DNA of 64,000 bases, taken from Sophora flavescens. Taxonomy: Eukaryota > Streptophyta > Magnoliopsida > Fabales > Fabaceae. Location of the stretch: contig CM061070.1 of assembly GCA_030762895.1 (NCBI GenBank), forward strand, positions 101,134,259-101,198,258, given 5' to 3'. This document shows positions 58,598 through 64,000 of this stretch, in pieces. The notes under the pieces are model-generated. The model did no database searches and had not been told where the DNA came from. It saw only the letters and a program-made list of their open reading frames with translations. Numbering within the stretch: the first letter of the stretch is position 1; each line of letters opens with the position of its first letter. Both the position numbers and the translations under genes were made by a program.

Positions 58598-61500
58598 ACA
58601 TTCTGGCTTAGAAGCTCAAGTGTTTGAAAGCTGAGTTAAAAAGGTGGAATAAACAAGTCTTTGGCAATGTCCACTTTAAAGTTGAAGAAGCAATGGCTAA
58701 GCTGGATGCTATACAAACTAGAATTGATCTTGATGGTTTCTCTGAGCTGCTTCACAGTGAAGAGCTGGCAGCCCAAATGGATCTCAATCAGGCCCTCTCT
58801 TTCCAAGAACCCTTTTGGAGGGAGAAGGCTAGGCTGAAGTGGTATTCTGACGGAGACAGGAACACAGGGTTCTTTCACAAGGTAACCAAGATTAGAAATG
58901 CTAATAGTCCAATGTCTGTTCTTAGAAAAGACAATTTGATTCTTCATGACAATCAGGATATTGAGAACCATGTGTTAGCTTTCTTTAAGGGCTTATATGC
59001 TTCAGAAAACACTTGTGTAGATAATGGTTTAATTGAGTCAGTGATTCCCCCTATGGTTTCCTCTTTAGACAACATCATGCTGACCAATATTCCTACCTTG
59101 GAGGAAGTTAAGAATGCTGTGTTTGCCTTGGACAGAAACAGTGCTCCAGGTCCTGATGGCTTTGGGGGAAGCTTTTATCATGCCTACTGGGACATTATTG
59201 GCACTGATGTACATAATTCTGTTTTACAATTTTTCACAAAAGATGGATCCTACCAAAGATCAATTCTAACAGGCTTGTGCTGGTGCCTAAATTTGTTGGT
59301 GCAGACAGAATTGAGGATTTCAGACCTATAGCTCTTGCAAACTTCCAATTTAAAGTGATAACCAAAGTCCTTGCAGACAGACTTGCAACCATAGTGCCCA
59401 ACATCAATTCTACTGAGCAGAGAGGTTTTATCAGAGGTAGGAGCATTGCAGACTGTGTGTTCATTGCCTCGGAAGCAGTTAACATGTTGGACAACAAGTA
59501 GTTTGGTGGCAACTTGGCTCTAAAGTTTGACATGAAGAAGGCATTTGACACTTTGGACTGGGGATTCCTCTTGAAAGTCCTCTCTGCCTTTGGTTTTACC
59601 AATCAGTTTTGTAGCTGGATTAGTTTCATTCTGCATTCTGCTTTCCTATCTATCTCAGTCAATGGGAACTCAGTTGGCTTCTTTCCTTGCAAAAGAGGAG
59701 TAAGGCAAGGAGATCCCCCATCTCCTATACTCTTTTGCCTTGCAGCTGATGTCCTTAGTAGAGGAATAGCCCGGCTTCTGGATTCTGGCAGGCTGCAGCA
59801 TATGGCCAGTCCTAGAGGTTTTGTTACTCCAAGCCATATCTTTTATGTAGATGACATCATGGTTTTCTGCAAGGGGTCAAAATCAAATTTAAGAAATCTT
59901 ATGCAGCTTTTTGAAGATTATGGGCATGCTTCTGGGAAGATTCTCAACCTTGACAAGTGCAAGTTCTATTCGGGTTCAATGTCTCATAGAAGAGTGACCG
60001 ATTTAAGCTCTCTCCTTGGTTTTTCAGCTGTCACTCTTCCCTTCAATTACCTTGGAGTCCCCTTGTTCAAGGGCAAACCAATACCTGCTTTTCTTCAGCC
60101 TATTGTGGACAGAATTAAGTGTAAACTCTCCTCTTGGAAAGGCTCCCTCCTCACTGTCATGGGTAGAGTGCAACTAGTAAACTCTGCGGTCCAAGGCATG
60201 CTTGCCTATAGTTTTCATGTTTACATGTGGACAATTTCCTTATTAAACCAATTGGACACCTGGATCCGGAATTTCATTTGGTCAGGAGATATCCATAAAA
60301 GGAAGTTCATCACAGTTGCTTGGAACTCTGTCTGCTCCCCCACAGTGGATGGTGGTCTTGGAATTAGATCCATTAGGGAGATCAATGAAGTTGCCATCAT
60401 TAAACTTTGTTGGAATATGCTCTCCTCTTCAGAGCAGTGGGCTCGTTTTCTCAAAGCTAGGTTCTTAAGGAACTATAAGCCTATTTCTCATCATGTTAAC
60501 CCCTCCCTGTGGCCTGCTATAAGAAAATGGTATAATGTTGCCCTTGATAATTCCTCCTGGATAATTGGAGATGGCAAATCTGTGAACTTTTGGACAGATA
60601 AGTGGTTAGAGGATCCTTTGGTACGTCTCATGAATATTCCTGAGGATTGGCATCTTTCACTGTCAGCAAAAGTTAAAGATTTTTTGGTTAACAGACACTG
60701 GAGCATACCAGCCTGCCTGCAGTCCCATTTCCCAAGCGTAATTGCCAGAATTCAGCAAGTGCACATTCCTATGAGGCCTGACGAAGACAGACTTGTGTGG
60801 GATAACTCAACTTCTGGAGTACTCTCATTCAAAGAAGCTAATCAGTTTCTAAAGTCTTCTAATAACTCAACACCTGAATTTAAACAGCTTTAGTCTCAGG
60901 CCATTCCACCATCAAGGTCCTTCTTGGTTTGGAGAATCTTTCATCATAAGATGCCAACTAATGACAATATCAAGAAGAGAGGCAGGATTTTTGCTTCAAT
61001 GTGCAGCCTATGTTGCCAAGTTGAGGAGTCTGCCTCCCACCTTTTTCCGTCATGTAACTATGCTTTGGCTTTGTAGACTTGGTTAAGTTCTAAAATATCT
61101 TTCCAGATTGATCATTCTTCTATGCAATCCCTTTTTGCCATCAAGAAAGGGTGGAGTTCTCAATTGAAGGAGGTGATCCTTGCTGTTATCATCAATGTGA
61201 TCTGGGTGATATGGTCTGCTAGAAACAGCTGCAGGTTCAACAATAAAGCTCTAACTCTTCATTCTGCCAAGATTATGGTGGCTGCTGCTGTATCTTATTC
61301 GGGCAAGCTTTCCAGGGGTACAATGTTCAATACAATGGAGGAGTTCATAATCCTGAAGGAATTCAGCATTGATGGGCACCCAAACAAAGCCCCAAAAATC
61401 AAGGAGGTGATCTGGCTCTCTCTCCCAATCAATTGGACGAAGTGTAACATAGATGGGGCAGCTCATGGTTGCCCAGGGCCCTCAGCTTATGGAGGCATTT

Positions 61501-62087
61501 TCAGAGAATTCAATGCTGCAGCCCTTGGCTGCTTCTCTTGTCATTTAGGTGTCTCCACCTCACTTTCTGCTAAACTTTCTGCAGCCATGCACGCCATTGA
61601 AATTGCATCCAGTAGAGGGTGGGTAAATTTGTGGATTGAAATAGACTCAACCCTTGTGGTGAGGGCCTTTGATCATGGGGATACTGTCCCTTGGAGGCTG
61701 CAAACACGATGGAAGAATTGCTTGGAAACAGTTGCAGGTTTCAACCTTCAGGTCACTCATATATTTAGGGAAGGAAACTCCTGTGCAGATAAATTAGCTA
61801 ATCATGGTATTCATCATCTGGGGTTCCATTGGTGGGATACAATTCCTTCCTTTGTTAGTGAGGATTTTATTCGTAACAGGCAGGGTTTGCCTTTTTATAG
61901 ATTCTCCTGATTTATTTTTCCATGGGTGTTGGTTCTTTGTCCCCCCATGATCTTGTTCTTTTTGAATATTTGATTTCAATAATAGCGTAGGGTGCTGCAT
62001 ATGATTGTTGGATTCAGTGGTGCCAACCTAGTTGGGATGACCCTTTCCATGGTGATGCTATTGCACGCTACTTATATAAAAAAAATA
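58598..62087 (+). mobile_element. 5'-truncated L1-type LINE inside the LTR
   Basis: The flanking LTR halves match an uninterrupted copy at 45900-45925 (GTTTTGAGA... then ATGTGAAAACATATGAGG). The insert ends in TATATAAAAAAAATATA, a short A-rich tail. It starts within ORF2, so the endonuclease is missing, as is common for 5'-truncated LINEs. I could not define a clear target duplication; a few LTR bases seem lost at the site. Confidence 0.85.
58624..61910 (+). pseudogene. LINE ORF2: reverse transcriptase, zinc-binding and RNase H
   Basis: The frame reads WREKARLKWYSDGDRNTGFF, RNSAPGPDGFGGSFYHAYWD, then (after a frameshift near 59265) DRIEDFRPIALANFQFKVIT, KFDMKKAFDTLDW, KRGVRQGDPPSPILFCLAAD and the catalytic YVDD at 59844-59855. 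A zf-RVT block follows (SFLVWRIFHHKMP, then CSLCCQVEESASHLF). Last comes an RNase H (CNIDGAA, WIEIDST, REGNSCADKLANHG). Stops lie at 59499 (after DNK), 60891 and about 61075. The RNase H AEL motif reads AKL, losing the catalytic Glu. Confidence 0.9.
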
Positions 62088-62321
62088 TAGGTGTGAAAAC
62101 ATATGAGGCAGTATAGTTGTATGACTTATATACATTGTGTATTTAAGTGTGATTTGATTACGTTGTTGTTGTTATGAAGTTAAAAGAAAAAAAAATTATC
62201 ACCATATTTTGAAAATATGAACGTTGAGAAAACATTATTTTCCGAAAGCAACCAGCAAATTAAGTTTTATTTCCGCAAACGGGTAACCATGTGATGACCC
62301 GAGTTTAGGGTGTCACATTAG

Positions 62322-62333
62322 TGGTATCAGAGC
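62322..62333 (+). other. Primer-binding site, tRNA-iMet (family B)
   Basis: TGGTATCAGAGC lies 4 nt after the 5' LTR, the same primer as in the family A element. Confidence 0.9.
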
Positions 62334-62479
62334 TGGTCAAGTCTTTCGGGATCTTTGGGAAATAGGTCTGTTGTGTTGACGTTGTGTTTTCTATGAGTTA
62401 AGTTTTGTTTGAATTACTTCCTAGAAGTAATGTGTGTTAATAAGTAAGTAAGGAATTCATTTCATGGTGGTAGCCTGAC

Positions 62480-62716
62480 GGATTTGGTCAAGTAGGACAC
62501 ATGTCAAAGGAATTCAATGTGCCAAGGCGTGGATCAGCTGTCAATAACACCAATGCTGTTAAACCAAAGATTGTAGGGAGAGTTTATACTATGGTCAAAG
62601 CTGAGACTTCAAACTACGACGATAATCTCTTAAGTTTACTTTTCGAATTCGGGTACAATTCATACTTGTTTCGATGGATTGTGTGTGGATATGTTGAAAT
62701 TATCTGTTTCTTTTAA
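62480..62716 (+). pseudogene. gag C-terminal remnant
   Basis: The frame GQVGHMSKEFNVPRRGSAV, then IVGRVYTMVKAETSNYDDNL, parallels the end of the family A Gag (GQLGHFSRDCNAPR...GIVYTMNGAEAS). The last knuckle has lost cysteines. Everything upstream of the knuckle is deleted: the leader CCTGACGGATTTGG joins directly to it. 62717-63090 has no coding sequence. Confidence 0.75.
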
Positions 62717-63090
62717 ATTTCATGATGGAATTCTATATGTTTAGACTATCCTATTGCTGTTCAGGATAGACACTTTCTTGATAAAAGGAGTTTCTTGATG
62801 AGACTTATCTATTCACTTTTGTTTTTGTGGAAGTGACCTAGTCTGAATTTTGTGAGACTGTTGTTGTTTTAAATCATTGTTAATAAAATTCTTGTGAAAG
62901 AAGGAGCTTTATTAGATTCAAGTTTGTAAATGTGTACCGATCATGCACTTTTACATCCATGAACCTATTAGAGAATCTATCATGCACAAGATATTCTTAT
63001 ATTCTTTTCATATCGATAAAATTTTTCTATATATACTTTCTTGTGAAAGTAAGGCTTCAGGGTCTTTTAATCCTGTCTAGCTTCGTGTCA

Positions 63091-63130
63091 CGAAAATTCG
63101 AGGGCGAAATTTTTTTAAGTGGGGTAGTAA
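63091..63130 (+). other. Polypurine tract region (family B)
   Basis: AAAATTCGAGGGCGAAATTT is followed by AAGTGGGGTAGTAA, directly before the 3' LTR. It is the counterpart of 25447-25481. Confidence 0.7.
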
Positions 63131-64000
63131 TGTAACACCCCGATTTTCGCTGCTTCGTAATATCGGTAATAAATATATAAATATATATTTTTATCCGAGA
63201 CTTAGAAAATGATTTTGGATAAACTAAGGTCATTTCCTTGTTATACTTATTTTCATAACGTTACGGGGAAGTTTTTGGTTGAAAATTCAAACGGAAATCG
63301 GTCTGCTATTTTCTGTGTTTTCACTGACAGTAAAAGTTTATTGCTCAGAAAACCTAATTTGAATTCGTGAATGAGATGAAAAATGTTTTTATCGTATTTA
63401 CTACGTTACTGGAAGTTTTGAAAAATTTAGCGTAAAAATTAAAATATTATATTTGTTGCGGGTGAATAAGTCGAGATATCTCTAGGAGAAACTTGTGTCA
63501 GATGAACCAAGGAGTCGACAACGGGGCTGAGGTGACAGATTTGACCGATGTGACAGGCATATATGACGAGCTTATCCGCGTCATAATGGCCATAATGGCG
63601 CATTTATGACAAAGGAATATTTTACCTGGAAATGACGATTTTATCCTTGGCTCTTCATGAAAATTACGAGCCATGCCATTGAGAATTTTGACGAAATCAA
63701 CCCAAAACTCACGGATCCTTCCACCATTCCAAGCACTTGGACATCACTTTTCCTAAGCCATAAATGAGCATTTATGTTAAGTGGATGAGTTATAAGGCAA
63801 AGTCATTCTCTCATCAATCACCCGAAACTGCCACAAAATTCTGACCAATTTCTACTCTGAATCTCGGAAAACTTCCAACATGAAAGTTGTTCATCTTTCT
63901 CTTTTCTTTCCAACAACATAAAGATCATCCAAAACGGACAAAGATATGCCCAAATTACTAAAACTGTTCTAAATCCTCATCATGTTCATCTTTCTCTCTA
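63131..64000 (+). repeat. 3' LTR (family B), first 870 bp
   Basis: TGTAACACCCCGATTTTCGC repeats the start of the LTR at 54748 with scattered differences. It leaves the window. Confidence 0.92.

Larger units (their letters stand above)
54748..62317 (+). repeat. 5' LTR (family B) interrupted by a LINE
   Basis: It runs TGTAACACCTCGATTTTCGC...GTTTAGGGTGTCACA. Without the LINE (about 58598-62087) it is about 4.08 kb, like the solo LTR at 42119. It has a TGAATGT heptamer array near 56775-56815, an (AAT)n tract at 57131-57169, and GACGTC at 57618-57623. Confidence 0.9.
54748..64000 (+). mobile_element. Family B LTR element with gag remnant, continuing past the window
   Basis: The 5' LTR (54748-62317, including a nested LINE) is followed by an iMet primer-binding site, an 814-bp internal region with a short gag tail, a purine tract, and the 3' LTR from 63131. 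No pol genes are present. It inserted just upstream of psaC; the 5 bp before it are CATAT. The right end and target duplication lie outside the window. Confidence 0.9.

Noticed and set aside
58636..60706. Minus-strand ORFs over the LINE
   Set aside because: They mirror the reverse transcriptase frame and show no recognisable protein.

Overview
The window is nuclear DNA of a flowering plant, most likely a eudicot. About 28 kb is plastid DNA that has moved to the nucleus (NUPT), and about 35 kb is transposable elements that inserted into it. A nuclear location is inferred from multi-kb LTR retrotransposons with 5-bp target duplications, a CACTA DNA transposon and a LINE, all lying inside plastid genes that carry frameshifts and stops. 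A grass is unlikely, because rpoC1 keeps its intron and rpoC2 lacks the large grass insertion.

Layout. 1-5006: the 3' part of a CACTA transposon carrying fragments of three host genes (a TRM/DUF3741-type protein, a plasma-membrane H+-ATPase and an RNase H-like protein). It ends inside ndhK. 5007-47122: plastid LSC sequence in at least three rearranged blocks. Block 1 is ndhK-ndhJ. Block 2 is trnC-rpoB-rpoC1-rpoC2-rps2-atpI-atpH-atpF-atpA-trnR-trnG-trnS. Block 3 is rps4-trnT-trnL(UAA). A 10-kb gag-only LTR element (19445-29491) splits atpI, a 3.7-kb solo LTR (32768-36444) splits atpA, and a 4.0-kb solo LTR (42119-46166) splits trnL. 47123-50688: two oppositely oriented LTR pieces on either side of a 500-N gap. 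50689-54747: plastid SSC sequence (rpl32-trnL(UAG)-ccsA-ndhD-psaC). 54748 to the end: a gag-remnant LTR element whose 5' LTR contains a 5'-truncated L1-type LINE. Its 3' LTR runs off the window.

None of the plastid-type genes is expected to work here. Introns and an unedited ACG start are retained, which points to DNA-mediated transfer. Damage is uneven: atpH, psaC, rps4 and (apart from its LTR) atpA are open, while rpoB, rpoC1, rpoC2, ccsA and ndhD carry many lesions. All identifications were made by eye from remembered protein families. No alignment or database search was run.
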